A DNA stretch of 64,000 nt. Source: Mimachlamys varia (Eukaryota > Mollusca > Bivalvia > Pectinida > Pectinidae). The DNA lies in contig OX392545.1 of the NCBI GenBank assembly GCA_947623455.1, positions 28,223,001-28,287,000 of the forward strand. The letters are read 5' to 3'. The position numbers and the translations under genes were made by a program. Below are positions 20,787 to 33,371 of the stretch, in pieces. The stretch's first letter is position 1. Every line of letters begins with the position of its first letter. The notes below the pieces were generated by a model that was given only the letters and a program-made list of their open reading frames with translations, was not told the DNA's origin and did no database searches.

Positions 20787-23400
20787 GGGGACACAACTAT
20801 CAGGGCCACAGGAGGACGGATACCTATAGGGGGACACAACGGTCAGGGCCTCAGGAAGACGGTTTCCTATAGGGGCCACAACTATCAGGGCCTCAGGAGG
20901 ATGGATACCTAGGTGACACAACTATCAGGGCCTCAGGAGGATGGATACTCAGGGGGACACAACTATCAGGGCCTCAGGAGGATGGATACTCAGGGGGACA
21001 CAACTATCAGGGCCTCAGGAGGACGGTTACCTATAGGGGGCCACAACTATCAGGGCCTCAGGAGGACGGATACCTAGGTGGCACAACTATCAGGGCCTCA
21101 GGAGGACGGGTAACTAGAGGACACAACTATCAGGGCCTTGGGAGGACGGATACCTAGGGGGAATCAACTATCAGGGCCTCAGGAGGATTGATACCCAGGG
21201 GGACACAACTATCAGGGCCTCAGGAGGAGGGATAAGTAGAGGACACAACTATCAGGGCCTCAGGAGGACGGATACCTAGAGGACACAACTATCAGGGCCT
21301 CAGGAGGACGGTTACCCAGGGGGACACAACTATCAGGGCCTCAGGAGGACGGGTAACTAGAGGACACAACTATCAGGGCCTCAGGAGGACGGAAACCTAG
21401 GGGACACAACCGTCAGGGCCACAGGAGGACGGATACCTAGGGGGACACAACCGTCAGGGCCACAGGAGGACGGGTACCTAGGGGGACACAACCGTCAGGG
21501 CCACAGGAGGACGGGTACCTAGGGGGACACAACGGTCAGGGCCACAGGAGGACGGATACCTATAGGGGGACACAACCGTCAGGGCCACAGGAGGACGGGT
21601 ACCTAGGGGGACACAACCGTCAGGGCCACAGGAGGACGGATACCTAGGGGGACACAACAGTCAGGGCCACAGGAGGACGGGTACCTAGGGAGACACAACG
21701 GTCAGGGCCACAGGAGGACGAGTACCTAGAGGGACACAACCGTCAGGGCCACAGGAGGACGGATACCTAGGGGGACACAACGGTCAGGGCCACAGGAGGA
21801 CGGTTACCTAGGGGAACACAACCGTCAGGGCCACAAGAGGACAGATACCTATAGGGGGACACAACAGTCAGGGCCACAGGAGGACGGGTACCTAGGGGGA
21901 CACAACGGTCAGGGCCACAGGAGGACGTGTACCTAGAGGGACACAACGGTCAGGACCACAGGAGGACGGGTACCTAGGAGGACACAACTATCAGGGCCAC
22001 AGGAGGACGGGTACCTAGGGGGACACAACTATCAGAGCCACAGGAGAACGGATACCTATAGGGGGACACAACGGTCAGGGCCTCAGGAAGACGGTTACCT
22101 AGGCGACACAACTATCAGGGCCTTAGGAGGACGGTTAACTAGGTGACACAACTATCAGGGCCTCAGGAGGACGGGTGACTAGAGGACACAACTATCAGGG
22201 CCTCAGGAGGATGGATACCCTGGGGGAAATAAATATCAGGGCCTCAGGAGGACGGATACCTAGGTGACACAATTATTAAGGCCTCAGGAGGATGGATACC
22301 CAGGGGGACACAACTATCAGGGCCTCAGGAGGACGGATACCTATAGGGGGCCACAATTATCAGGGCCTTGGGAGGATGGATACCAAGGGGGAAACAACTA
22401 TCAGGGCCTCAGGAGGACGGATACCCAGGGGGACACAACTATCAGGGCCTCAGGAGGACGGATACTTAGGGGGACACAACTATCAGGGCCTCAGGAGGAT
22501 GGATACCCAGGGGGACACAACTATCAGGGCCTCAAGAGGACGGATACCCAAGGGGACACAACTATCAGGGCCTCAGGAGGATGGATACCCAGGGGGACAC
22601 AACTATCAGGGCCTTGGGAGGACGGATACCTAGGTGACACAACTATCAGGGCCTCAGGAGGAATTATTAAGGCCTCAGGAGGATGGATACCAAGGGGGAC
22701 ACAACTATCAGGGCCACAGGAGGACGGGTAAGTAGAGGACACAACTATCAGGGCATCTCGGGGGCGGATAACTAGATGACACAACTATCCGGGCCTCTGG
22801 GGGATGAATACCTAGGGGGACACAACTATCAGGGCCTCAGGAGGACGGGTAACTAGAGGACACAACTATCAGGGCATCAGGAGGACGGGTAACTAGAGGA
22901 CACAACTATCAGGGCCTCAGGAGGACGGGTAACTAGAGGACACAACTATCAGGGCCTCAGGAGGACGGATAACTAGAGGACATAACTATCAGGGCCTGAG
23001 GAGGACGGGTAACTAGAGGACATAACTATCAGGGCCTCAGGAGGACGGATACCTAGGTGACACAATTATTAAGGCCTCAGGGGGGTGAATACCTAGGGGG
23101 GCACAACTGCCAGGGCCTCAGGAGGACGGATACCTAGAGGACACAACTATCAGGGCCTCAGGAGGACGGTTAACTAGAGGACACAACTATCAGGGCCTCA
23201 GGAGGACGGATACCTAGAGGACACAACTATCAGGGCCTCAGGAGGAGGGATAAGTAGAGGACACAACTATCAGGGCCTCAGGAGGACGGATACCTAGAGG
23301 ACACAACTATCAGGGCCTCAGGAGGATGGATACCTAGAGGACACAACTATCAGGGCCTCAGGAGGATGGATACCTAGAGGACACACCTATCAGGGCCTCA
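20787..23400 (+). repeat. higher-order repeat within the minisatellite, copy 1
   Basis: Nearly identical to 23457-26075, displaced by 2,670 bp. The shared rare variants (GGTTTCCTATAGGGGCCAC, GGAATTATTAAGG and GGCATCTCGGGGGCGG) occur in the same order. Copy 2 has one extra 41-bp-scale unit at about 25400. Copy 1 has one extra at about 22865. Confidence 0.9.
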
Positions 23401-23456
23401 GGAGGACGGGTACCTATAGGACACAACTATGAGGGCCTCAGGAGGACGGATACCTA

Positions 23457-26075
23457 GAGGACACAACTATCAGGGCCACAGGAGGACGGATACCTATAGG
23501 GGGACACAACGGTCAGGGCCTCAGGAAGACGGTTTCCTATAGGGGCCACAACTATCAGGGCCTCAGGAGGATGGATACCTAGGTGACACAACTATCAGGG
23601 CCTCAGGAGGATGGATACTCAGGGGGACACAACTATCAGGGCCTCAGGAGGATGGATACTCAGGGGGACACAACTATCAGGGCCTCAGGAGGACGGTTAC
23701 CTATAGGGGGCCACAACTATCAGGGCCTCAGGAGGACGGATACCTAGGTGGCACAACTATCAGGGCCTCAGGAGGACGGGTAACTAGAGGACACAACTAT
23801 CAGGGCCTTGGGAGGACGGATACCTAGGGGGAATCAACTATCAGGGCCTCAGGAGGATTGATACCCAGGGGGACACAACTATCAGGGCCTCAGGAGGAGG
23901 GATAAGTAGAGGACACAACTATCAGGGCCTCAGGAGGACGGATACCTAGAGGACACAACTATCAGGGCCTCAGGAGGACGGTTACCCAGGGGGACACAAC
24001 TATCAGGGCCTCAGGAGGACGGGTAACTAGAGGACACAACTATCAGGGCCTCAGGAGGACGGAAACCTAGGGGACACAACCGTCAGGGCCACAGGAGGAC
24101 GGATACCTAGGGGGACACAACCGTCAGGGCCACAGGAGGACGGGTACCTAGGGGGACACAACCGTCAGGGCCACAGGAGGACGGGTACCTAGGGGGACAC
24201 AACGGTCAGGGCCACAGGAGGACGGATACCTATAGGGGGACACAACCGTCAGGGCCACAGGAGGACGGGTACCTAGGGGGACACAACCGTCAGGGCCACA
24301 GGAGGACGGATACCTAGGGGGACACAACAGTCAGGGCCACAGGAGGACGGGTACCTAGGGAGACACAACGGTCAGGGCCACAGGAGGACGAGTACCTAGA
24401 GGGACACAACCGTCAGGGCCACAGGAGGACGGATACCTAGGGGGACACAACGGTCAGGGCCACAGGAGGACGGTTACCTAGGGGAACACAACCGTCAGGG
24501 CCACAAGAGGACAGATACCTATAGGGGGACACAACAGTCAGGGCCACAGGAGGACGGGTACCTAGGGGGACACAACGGTCAGGGCCACAGGAGGACGTGT
24601 ACCTAGAGGGACACAACGGTCAGGACCACAGGAGGACGGTTACCTAGGAGGACACAACTATCAGGGCCACAGGAGGACGGGTACCTAGGGGGACACAACT
24701 ATCAGGGCCACAGGAGAACGGATACCTATAGGGGGACACAACGGTCAGGGCCTCAGGAAGACGGTTACCTAGGCGACACAACTATCAGGGCCTTAGGAGG
24801 ACGGTTAACTAGGTGACACAACTATCAGGGCCTCAGGAGGACGGGTGACTAGAGGACACAACTATCAGGGCCTCAGGAGGATGGATACCCTGGGGGAAAT
24901 AACTATCAGGGCCTCAGGAGGACGGATACCTAGGTGACACAATTATTAAGGCCTCAGGAGGATGGATACCCAGGGGGACACAACTATCAGGGCCTCAGGA
25001 GGACGGATACCTATAGGGGGCCACAATTATCAGGGCCTTGGGAGGATGGATACCAAGGGGGAAACAACTATCAGGGCCTCAGGAGGACGGATACCCAGGG
25101 GGACACAACTATCAGGGCCTCAGGAGGACGGATACTTAGGGGGACACAACTATCAGGGCCTCAGGAGGATGGATACCCAGGGGGACACAACTATCAGGGC
25201 CTCAAGAGGACGGATACCCAAGGGGACACAACTATCAGGGCCTCAGGAGGATGGATACCCAGGGGGACACAACTATCAGGGCCTTGGGAGGACGGATACC
25301 TAGGTGACACAACTATCAGGGCCTCAGGAGGAATTATTAAGGCTTCAGGAGGATGGATACCAAGGGGGACACAACTATCAGGGCCACAGGAGGACGGATA
25401 CCTATAGGAGGCCACAACTATCAGGCCCTCAGGAGGACGGGTAAGTAGAGGACACAACTATCAGGGCATCTCGGGGGCGGATAACTAGATGACACAACTA
25501 TCCGGGCCTCTGGGGGATGAATACCTAGGGGGACACAACTATCAGGGCCTCAGGAGGACGGGTAACTAGAGGACACAACTATCAGGGCCTCAGGAGGACG
25601 GGTAACTAGAGGACACAACTATCAGGGCCTCAGGAGGACGGATAACTAGAGGACATAACTATCAGGGCCTGAGGAGGACGGGTAACTAGAGGACATAACT
25701 ATCAGGGCCTCAGGAGGACGGATACCTAGGTGACACAATTATTAAGGCCTCAGGGGGGTGAATACCAAGGGGGACACAACTGCCAGGGCCTCAGGAGGAC
25801 GGATACCTAGAGGACACAACTATCAGGGCCTCAGGAGGACGGTTAACTAGAGGACACAACTATCAGGGCCTCAGGAGGACGGATACCTAGAGGACACAAC
25901 TATCAGGGCCTCAGGAGGAGGGATAAGTAGAGGACACAACTATCAGGGCCTCAGGAGGACGGATACCTAGAGGACACAACTATCAGGGCCTCAGGAGGAT
26001 GGATACCTAGAGGACACAACTATCAGGGCCTCAGGAGGATGGATACCTAGAGGACACACCTATCAGGGCCTCAGG
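23457..26075 (+). repeat. higher-order repeat within the minisatellite, copy 2
   Basis: See copy 1. A handful of substitutions separate the two (for example GGCCTCAGG to GGCTTCAGG near 25343), so the duplication is recent compared with unit-to-unit divergence. Confidence 0.9.
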
Positions 26076-27268
26076 AGGACGGATAACTAGAGGACACAAC
26101 TATCAGGGCCTCAGGAGGACGGATACCTAGAGGACACAACTATCAGGGCCTCAGGAGGACGGGTAACTAGAGGACACAACTATACGGGCCTCAGGAGGAC
26201 GGATACCTAGAGGACACAACTATCAGGGCCTCAGGAGGACGGAAAACTAGAGGACACAACTATCAGGGCCTCAGGAGAACGTGTAACTAGAGGACACAAC
26301 TATACAGGCCTCAGGAGGACGGATACCTAAAGGACACAACTATCAGGGCCTCAGGAGGACCGATACCTAGGGGGACCCAACTATCAGGGCCTCAGGTGGA
26401 CGGATACCTAGGGGACACAACTATCAGGGCCTCAGGGTGACGGATACCTAGAGGACACAACTATCAGGTCCTCAGGAGGACGGGTAACTAGAGGACACAA
26501 CTATCAGGTCCTCAGGAGGATGGGTAACTGGAGGACACAACTATCAGGGCCTCAGGAGGACGGGTAACTAGAGGACACAACTATACGGGCCTCAGGAGGA
26601 CGGATACCCAGGGGGACACAACTATCAGGGTCTCAGGAGGACGGTTACCTAGGGGGAAACAACTATCAGGGCCTCAGGAGGACGGTTACCTAGGGGGAAA
26701 CAACTATCAGGGCCTCAGGAGGACGGATACCTATAGGGGGACACAACTATCAGGGCCTCAGGTGGACGGGTAACTAGAGGACACAACTATCAGGGCCTCA
26801 GGAGGATGGTTACCTAGGGGGAAACAACTATCAGGGCCTCAGGAGGATGGATACCTATAGGGGGACACAACTACCAGGGCCTCAGGAGGACGGTTACTAA
26901 GGGGGACACAACTATCAGGTCCACTGGAGGACGGGTAACTAGAGGACACAAGTATCAGGGCCTCAGGAGGACGGATTCCTATAGGGGGACACAACTATCA
27001 GGGCCTCAGGAGGACGGGTACCTATAGGGGGACACATTTATCAGGGCCTCAGGAGGACGGGTAACTAGAGGACACAACTATCAGGGCCTCAGGAGGACGG
27101 TTACCTAGGGGGACACAACTATCAGGGCCTCAGGAGGACGGATACCTAGGGGACACAACTATCAGGTCCTCAGGAGGACGGGGACACAACTATCAGGGCC
27201 TTGGGAGGACGGGTACCCAGGGGGACACAACTATCAGGGTCACTGTAGGACTGACACCTATATATAGG

Positions 27269-28099
27269 TGGACAAAACAACAAGGCATGTAATTCTGTCG
27301 GAATTTCAGGCGAGCCTTGTCCAAGCCTGCAGACACATTTGCATGTTACATGAAAGATCAGACGAACAGGCTTTTCTCGATAAACGAACAGGTCTATCGT
27401 TAGCTATTCACTGTTGTGATCTGACCCTGGCCACTGTAATTAAACAGTAAATGCCTGTCAATAGCGTAACAAGTGAGATTTCAGCGATATCCCTGAGCAA
27501 AACCAATATTACAATACAAACGACCACTGGCCATACATGGACAGTAATTAGATCGGTGTAGGACTGTATAGAGTACAGGACTGTATAGGACTGTGAATCT
27601 GAGTAGGACCAGTGTAGGCCCTAAACCAAACACGTCAGTCTCTAGTTAGGTCTTAACGTAGAATCCAACTACTACAGGATAAAATTACAACAAACATATA
27701 GACCTACATGTACAATACAAAACGATAATGTTTTAACTACCAAAGGACCTACCTTCACCTGAAAACCACATGTCCACTTCAAAATTAGAAGTCGTTACGC
27801 TGACCATCACCATGTGGTCAGTAAATAACCACTACTATGTCCGTAGCCCATCGTGAACAGGTAGACCAACAGGTATGATTGAATTCCAATGTGTACTGAA
27901 TAATGTATAATACTACTACCTGTTCGTCATTGTCGGAAATCTATATTTACCGATTCTACACGGACCGGGACACAATGCTCAATGTCGGTGTGCAGTGAAC
28001 CGTGTCATCGCCGGGTATGTACACGTACTACACATATCTGAGGCCAAAATAAAACACTAGCCGAGGGATTAAATGCCAACAACCATAGTTAGTTTTTCG
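27269..28099. other. unassigned stretch
   Basis: No gene recognised. The GGACTGTATAG block is repeated near 27560-27590. Confidence 0.4.
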
Positions 28100-28765
28100 T
28101 GTTGTAAGCTAAACATGTGTGAAGTTACCGTGTTTTTAGCTTCGCGCATTGTTAGCTTTGCGCGTGGTTAGCTTTACGCATTGTTAGCTTTACTTACGTG
28201 TTGTTAACTTTACGTGTTGTTAACTTTACGCGTTTATTTTAACGCGCTGTGCGAACTATTAGCTTTACGTGTTGTTAGCTTTACACGTTGTTAACTTTAC
28301 ATGTTGTTAACTTTATGTGTTGTTAACTTTACACATTGTTAGCTTTACGCTTTGCTAACTTGACGCGTTTATTTTTACGCGCTGTGCGCACTGTTAGCTT
28401 TACGTGTTGTTAATTTTACACGTTGTATCATGTAGTTTAACGTGTTGTTAACTTTAAGCGTTGTTAACTTAACGCATTGTTAGCTTTACGTATTATATAA
28501 CGTATTCACGTATTCAATAGCTTTACGCATTGTTACATGTAGCTAAACTTGTTGTTAACTTTACGCGTTGTTAAATAACGTGTTGTTTAACTTTACGCGC
28601 TGTTAGCTTAACGTGTTGTTAGCTTTACGCGTTGTTAAGTTACGTGATGTTAACTTTACGCGTTTATTTTTTTCGCGCTGTGCGCACTTTTAGCTTAACG
28701 CATTGTTAGCTTTACGCGTTTTTATAATTAAGCTTACAACTACGTGTTGGTAGCTTTGGGTGTTG
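28100..28765 (+). repeat. 16-17 bp tandem repeat (GTTAGCTTTACGCGT-type), about 35-40 units
   Basis: Degenerate units of GTTA(A/G)CTTTACG(C/T)(G/A)TT run for about 665 bp. A longer block TTATTT(T)ACGCGCTGTGCGCAC recurs near 28228, 28366 and 28663, which gives a weak second-order period of about 140 bp for the first two. Confidence 0.85.
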
Positions 28766-28857
28766 TTAGCTTAGAGTAACTGCAGTGCAAATAGAAACTG
28801 AAATTATCTGACTCGTTGTGCCTGCATAATACACTGTCGAAAACCGCGACCAATTCA

Positions 28858-31078
28858 AATTCAAATTCATTTTATTTCTCTTTTTCACAAAATATTGCAT
28901 AGAGAAAATATATTTACAATATCATACATACAATTAGTGTAGTGATCGTAGATGAAATACAGCAAAATTTCAAAATATTATATTTACATTTGTATCATGG
29001 AGGACAAATCATGTTGTTAATTATTATTATTAAATTACACATTTTCATTAATTATTTAGTACTAGTTGTATTCATCAGTTCATGAAACTTAATAACATTT
29101 GGTCTTGGCCAATAGTATCTATCTTTATATAGAAGTCTATGAGCAGACAGTGTTGTACATTCAAGTAGATAATGAAATTCATCACCATTGGGTGGGCATT
29201 TTTTTCATTATACTCAATCTGGTGCCATCTACCAGTTTCAACAATAAATTTATGACTGGCTATACGAAATTTACAAAGAGTGACTATATCTTAATCAGTT
29301 AAAGCATCTAAATAATTTTCAAAATGACAGTTATCTTTAAAAAATCTATAACATACAGCTTTAGATAAATCGCGTACATCACTCTGCCATTACTGTAAGT
29401 ACTGGTCATACAATCTTAGCTTAATCACATGTTTTAGCCATACAGGATTACATTCGGAAGTATATTGTTAATTCCATAGGTAACTCATCCCACATTCATT
29501 TAAAATATGTTTAACAAAACTTATGTATGAAACAGGTTTATCGTAAAAATGATGATTATAACAAATAAGCTTATACAGTATACTATTCATTTCACTTGAT
29601 TTAGAGTGGGTTAACTGTGACCAATATGTAATTACTCTTATTTTAACTGATATTTCCAGTGGAGTTGCACCAAGTTCTCCATATACAATATAATTGGGTG
29701 TACTGCTTTGTAGTCCAAGTAATAGCTTACAAAACGTTCTCCATATACAATATAATTGGGTGTACTGCTTTGTAGTCCAAGTAATAGCTTACAAAACGTT
29801 CTCCATATACAATATAATTGGGTGTACTGCTTTTTAATCCAAGTAATAGCTTACAAAACTTTAAGTGTACACGTTCGATTGCTATGAGGTTGGTAAAACC
29901 CCAAACTTCACAACCATACAGTAAAATTGGTTTAACAATCTTTTAAAATAAATCATACATACATGTACAATGTACATTGAACCCATAAGTTATGTTTTCT
30001 ACCTTTTTTAATAACATCATGCATTGCTATAGTACCCTTTTTGATATTGTACTTCTTTATTTCATAAACAGAACCTGTACGACTAAATATCATGATTGTC
30101 CAAGTAGGTAAAATTATCCACATATTCAGTCACCTCATCATTAAATAAAAAAAATAGTTGTATTGCTTCGGCGTCCTTTATTAAAAACCATGTATTTTGT
30201 TTTTTCTATATTAACTTTTAGCTTCCATTGATTACAGTATTCATTGAAAACATCCAATTGTAAGTCAGCTGGACTGTCTGATAAAAGTAAGGTATCATCA
30301 GCATAGAGCAAAATAAAAAGCTTTAAGTAAATATGCAAATCATTTTCTAATTTAGCACTGACATTTTTCAAACCCTGAATGCCATTTTTGGCCATAAACT
30401 CTTCAAGATCATTCAGGTATAGACTAAATAAAAAAGGAGATAGATTTTCCCCTTGTCTCAAACCATTAAAAGTCACGTTTGATTTAATGCCTTGATACAT
30501 ATTAAAAATTATCTTAAATATTTTCCCATTAATTCCACTCAATAACAGTTTGTTCCAAAGACCTTTTCGCTATACTCTATCGAAGGCTTTTTCAAAGTCA
30601 ACGAATATGCAATATAATTGCTTTTCATTATTTGTGCCAAACTAATCAAAGAGTGAGGAACAAAAATATTATCAATCGTGGAATAATTTTTGCGGAAACC
30701 TGACTAGTTTTCACATATTAAGCTGACATCCTCTGCTTATTTCTGTAGCCGTTGGTTAAGTATACTAGTGAACAACTTTCCCACACAACTGACAATTGTA
30801 ATTGGTCTATAATTTTTAGGTTCCGTAGACGAAGCTTTATTTTTAAAAAAATGGAACAATGCTACCTGTAAGCCATTTTGCAGGGAAATTGTCAATATTA
30901 AAAACAATATTAAATCTTTTAACATACAAGTCAGTCATTTTCACAGCTGAATATTTGATATTTTCATTTATAGTGTCATTAGAACAGGATATATTATTTT
31001 TCAGCGACCTAATAGCTTTTTCAACCTCATCCTTTGTTATATCAGAAATAAAAAATCATTATTAGAATCACCAAAACA
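28858..31078 (-). pseudogene. 5'-truncated, decayed non-LTR retrotransposon (reverse transcriptase)
   Basis: Read on the minus strand, the segment encodes consecutive reverse transcriptase blocks broken by stops and shifts: ITKDEVEKAIRSLKNN (near 31030), NYRPITIVSCVGKLFTSIL (near 30790), DFEKAFDRV (near 30590), a GLRQGENLSPFLFSLYLNDL block (30440), YADDTLLLSD (30300) and the C-terminal ILLYGCEVWGFTNL and SSTPNYIVYGELG blocks (29900-29650). A stop replaces the Trp expected after DRV. The 3' end at 28858-28885 has ATAAAATGAATTTGAATTTG, a short hexamer-type tail typical of such LINEs. Upstream of 31078 it is truncated. This is an inactive copy. Confidence 0.88.
29675..29860 (-). repeat. 62-bp triplication inside the decayed reverse transcriptase
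   Basis: TTCTCCATATACAATATAAT..GGGTGTACTGC..TAGTCCAAGTAATAGCTTAC repeats three times with starts at 29675, 29737 and 29799. Two extra copies add 124 bp, not a multiple of three, so they destroy the frame. The third copy differs slightly and looks ancestral. Confidence 0.9.
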
Positions 31079-31084
31079 TACAGG

Positions 31085-31576
31085 TACATCAGTATTACCT
31101 GGATTTCACCTATGTTCTCCCACATTACATGGTTTTTACCCGTATTTTACACAAATTTGAATTCATCTCATTTCATTACTATTTAACCAAATTTTACATA
31201 TCAGATACCATTTTCATCAGCTAGATTTGCAGAAGACAGATAATGTAGAAAAAAGTATAAATATTAAAGATATTGCACTGTTTTAAATGATTAAATACTG
31301 TGAAACAAGTCATATAAGTAGATACATTTGTATGGTAAAATAAAACCTACTAAATTACATTGTATCATTAATATTTTTATATGTACAATGTATATCTTTA
31401 ATATGGTTGTTATGACTAATAATAATTTCAGTTTATTTTAATATTGTGCCACCTATCAATTAACAATGGAATTTACAAGTTCACAGATTAAGGCAAAATT
31501 GATTGAATCAAAATCCGGCCAAGTTGACCTATGATACACTATTTTACTTAATATACAAATTATACTACGTTATCAA
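31085..31576 (+). repeat. direct repeat copy 1, carries an empty TTAA site
   Basis: Matches 32895-33371 plus 34375-34400: ATTCATCTCATTTCAT, ACCATTTTCATCAGCTAGAT, AAATACTGTGAAACAAGTCA and GGCCAAGTTGACCTATGA. TTAA at 31548-31551 is intact and uninterrupted here. Confidence 0.8.
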
Positions 31577-32045
31577 CAAGAGATCCCAGGGGATCTTGGC
31601 GGCCGCCATAGACGATCGTTATTAGTTTTTAAAAGGTGGAGCTTTTCCCTTCTTTTCTCTGTCATGTATTGAACTTTAGTAGCTGTATCTTAAATTTGAG
31701 AGTTCCTGTCTAGAAAAGGCATTAACTGAAAAAGGGTGGCCTATATGAGCATTTTTTTCTGTTCAGTTCTAAATACAAAATAACACAACTATAAAGACTA
31801 AGCGGAACCTTCATATGAAACTTGTGGAAGATCCATCAAGCCCTTCTAAAGAAATAGTGGTAACAAACTTTCAGCGGCAAAATCAAAGATGGCGGCCTTT
31901 CAGCCATTTTGTTTTTTCCGATCAGTCCCAAAATCAAAATCAAAGGGGCACAACTAAGCACCAAGGGGAACCTACATATACAATTTGAGAAAGATTCATC
32001 CAGAATTTCTCAAAAAAAGCGATAACAAAAATTGTCAAGGAACTG
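31577..32045 (+). repeat. bivalve-type dispersed repeat (CAAGAGATCCC family)
   Basis: Starts with AACAAGAGATCCCAGGGGAT and runs through AATCAAAGATGGCGGCC and TCCGATCAGTCCCAAAATCA to ATTTCTCAAAAAAAGCGATA. From memory this is a very common molluscan dispersed repeat. It is cut off at about 32045 by a LINE tail. Confidence 0.6.
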
Positions 32046-32051
32046 TCGCCA

Positions 32052-32270
32052 CAATACTTTCCAAATTATTCTCTGCAGAACGTCAGTGAAGAAAGAATCC
32101 TTTCCCGGACTATCAACGATTGGAACACACTACCGCCTGAAATTTCATCAGCAGACTCTGTATCTTCCTTCAAATCAGCAATCTCCTCTCATATATATTA
32201 ATTTTGTTCTTTTCCTTTCTTGCCACAACCAACCAAACATAACATAATCTTCAACCAGTTGAATTTGGTC
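32052..32270 (+). pseudogene. LINE 3' end: C-terminal 49 codons of a reverse transcriptase ORF plus 3' UTR
   Basis: An open frame from 32052 to the stop at 32199-32201 encodes NDWNTLPPEISSADSVSSFK, the WN.LP....A.S...FK signature found at the C-terminus of many jockey/CR1-type LINE proteins. No upstream domains exist, so this is a strongly 5'-truncated insertion. The exact end of the UTR is not resolved. Confidence 0.65.
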
Positions 32271-32894
32271 ATTATCTGGTAGAAGTAGAAGTACTATACA
32301 TATTTGTGTAATTCATTTAAGTTTTTAATCAGTCAATATCAAGTGCTAAATATTCTGGGTATGCTTAAGCTTTTTACTTAATATTTTCATTTCAAGCACA
32401 TATCGCATACAATGTATTTACCGATTGATGTCAATGTTCGGTGCAAGTGTATTCTCTGTATACATTCAAGTATTCTAATATACAATCCTTCTTTCTCATA
32501 ATATTATTGTCATATGCTTTAGAGGTTTTGTATTATGTCATGAAATATATCCATATAATACTGTAAATTATTGATAAAAAATAATTAAAACTTAAGAATT
32601 ATAGATTTTGAATTTGGGGTATATTAAAATTACAAAAACAAAAAAGAATATACACTGTATATGTGAACATATATTGTGATCTATAATAGTACAATTCAGG
32701 GATAATTCTGACTCTTAAAATCTATGGGAGAATTTGAGGGATTTTATGAGATCAGCAAAATATCTATGAGATTTTTCTATATGAAGTAATATAATTTTTA
32801 ATTTTTAATGAGATATTCAGGAAAAATATGGGTAAAAATCCCCATATCTCGCCCCAAAGTGATCCCTGGTACATGTGGTATGACTTTGTGAAAA
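32271..32894. other. unassigned AT-rich stretch
   Basis: No gene recognised. It may include the remaining LINE 3' UTR. Confidence 0.35.
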
Positions 32895-33371
32895 ATACAG
32901 GAAAATATCTACCTGTACATAACTTTACCTGCGTTCTCCCGCATTACCTGAATTTCACCTGTGTTTTACACAAACTTTGAATTCATCTCATTTCATCACT
33001 ATTTAACCAAATTTTACATATCATATACCATTTTCATCAGCTAGATTTGCAGAAGACAGCTATTGTACAAAAAAAGTATATATATTAAAAATAATGCTCT
33101 GTTTGAAATGATTAAATACTGTGAAACAAGTCATTATTTTGGGAGAACTTATTTAGTAGACATGATTAAATAATAACTACTATATTATCGTCAATATTTA
33201 TATATATATATACATATCTTTAATATGATTATTAATAACGATAACATTCTATTTTATTAGAGTGACACATACACATATATTAATTCACAATTTACAAGTT
33301 AACATGTTAATAGAAAAAAATGATTGAATCAAATCTGGCCAAGTTGACCTATGAGACACTAGTTTACTTAA
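32895..33371 (+). repeat. direct repeat copy 2, interrupted at TTAA
   Basis: Homologous to 31085-31551. Homology resumes after the TTAA element at 34375 (TTAAATACAGATGATACTAT against TTAATATACAAATTATACTA). Confidence 0.8.

Larger units (their letters stand above)
19158..27268 (+). repeat. 8.1 kb minisatellite, 41-bp unit, roughly 195 copies
   Basis: The unit contains GGACACAAC(C/T)(G/A)TCAGGG, CC(A/T)CAGGAGGACGG and (G/A)TACCTAGGG. Three variant classes form blocks: TACCGAGGG (about 19158-19520), GTC/CCACA (mostly 19520-20750, 21400-22060 and 24070-24740) and TATC/CCTCA (most of the rest). A two-base TA insertion (CCTATAGGGG) marks a subset. The plus strand is very G/A-rich. Because 41 is not a multiple of 3, each repeat rotates the frame. 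Long frames such as 22264-22731 exist only where variant units lose the TAG inside CCTAGG, so they are not genes. No open frame has a start context or domain. Confidence 0.97.
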
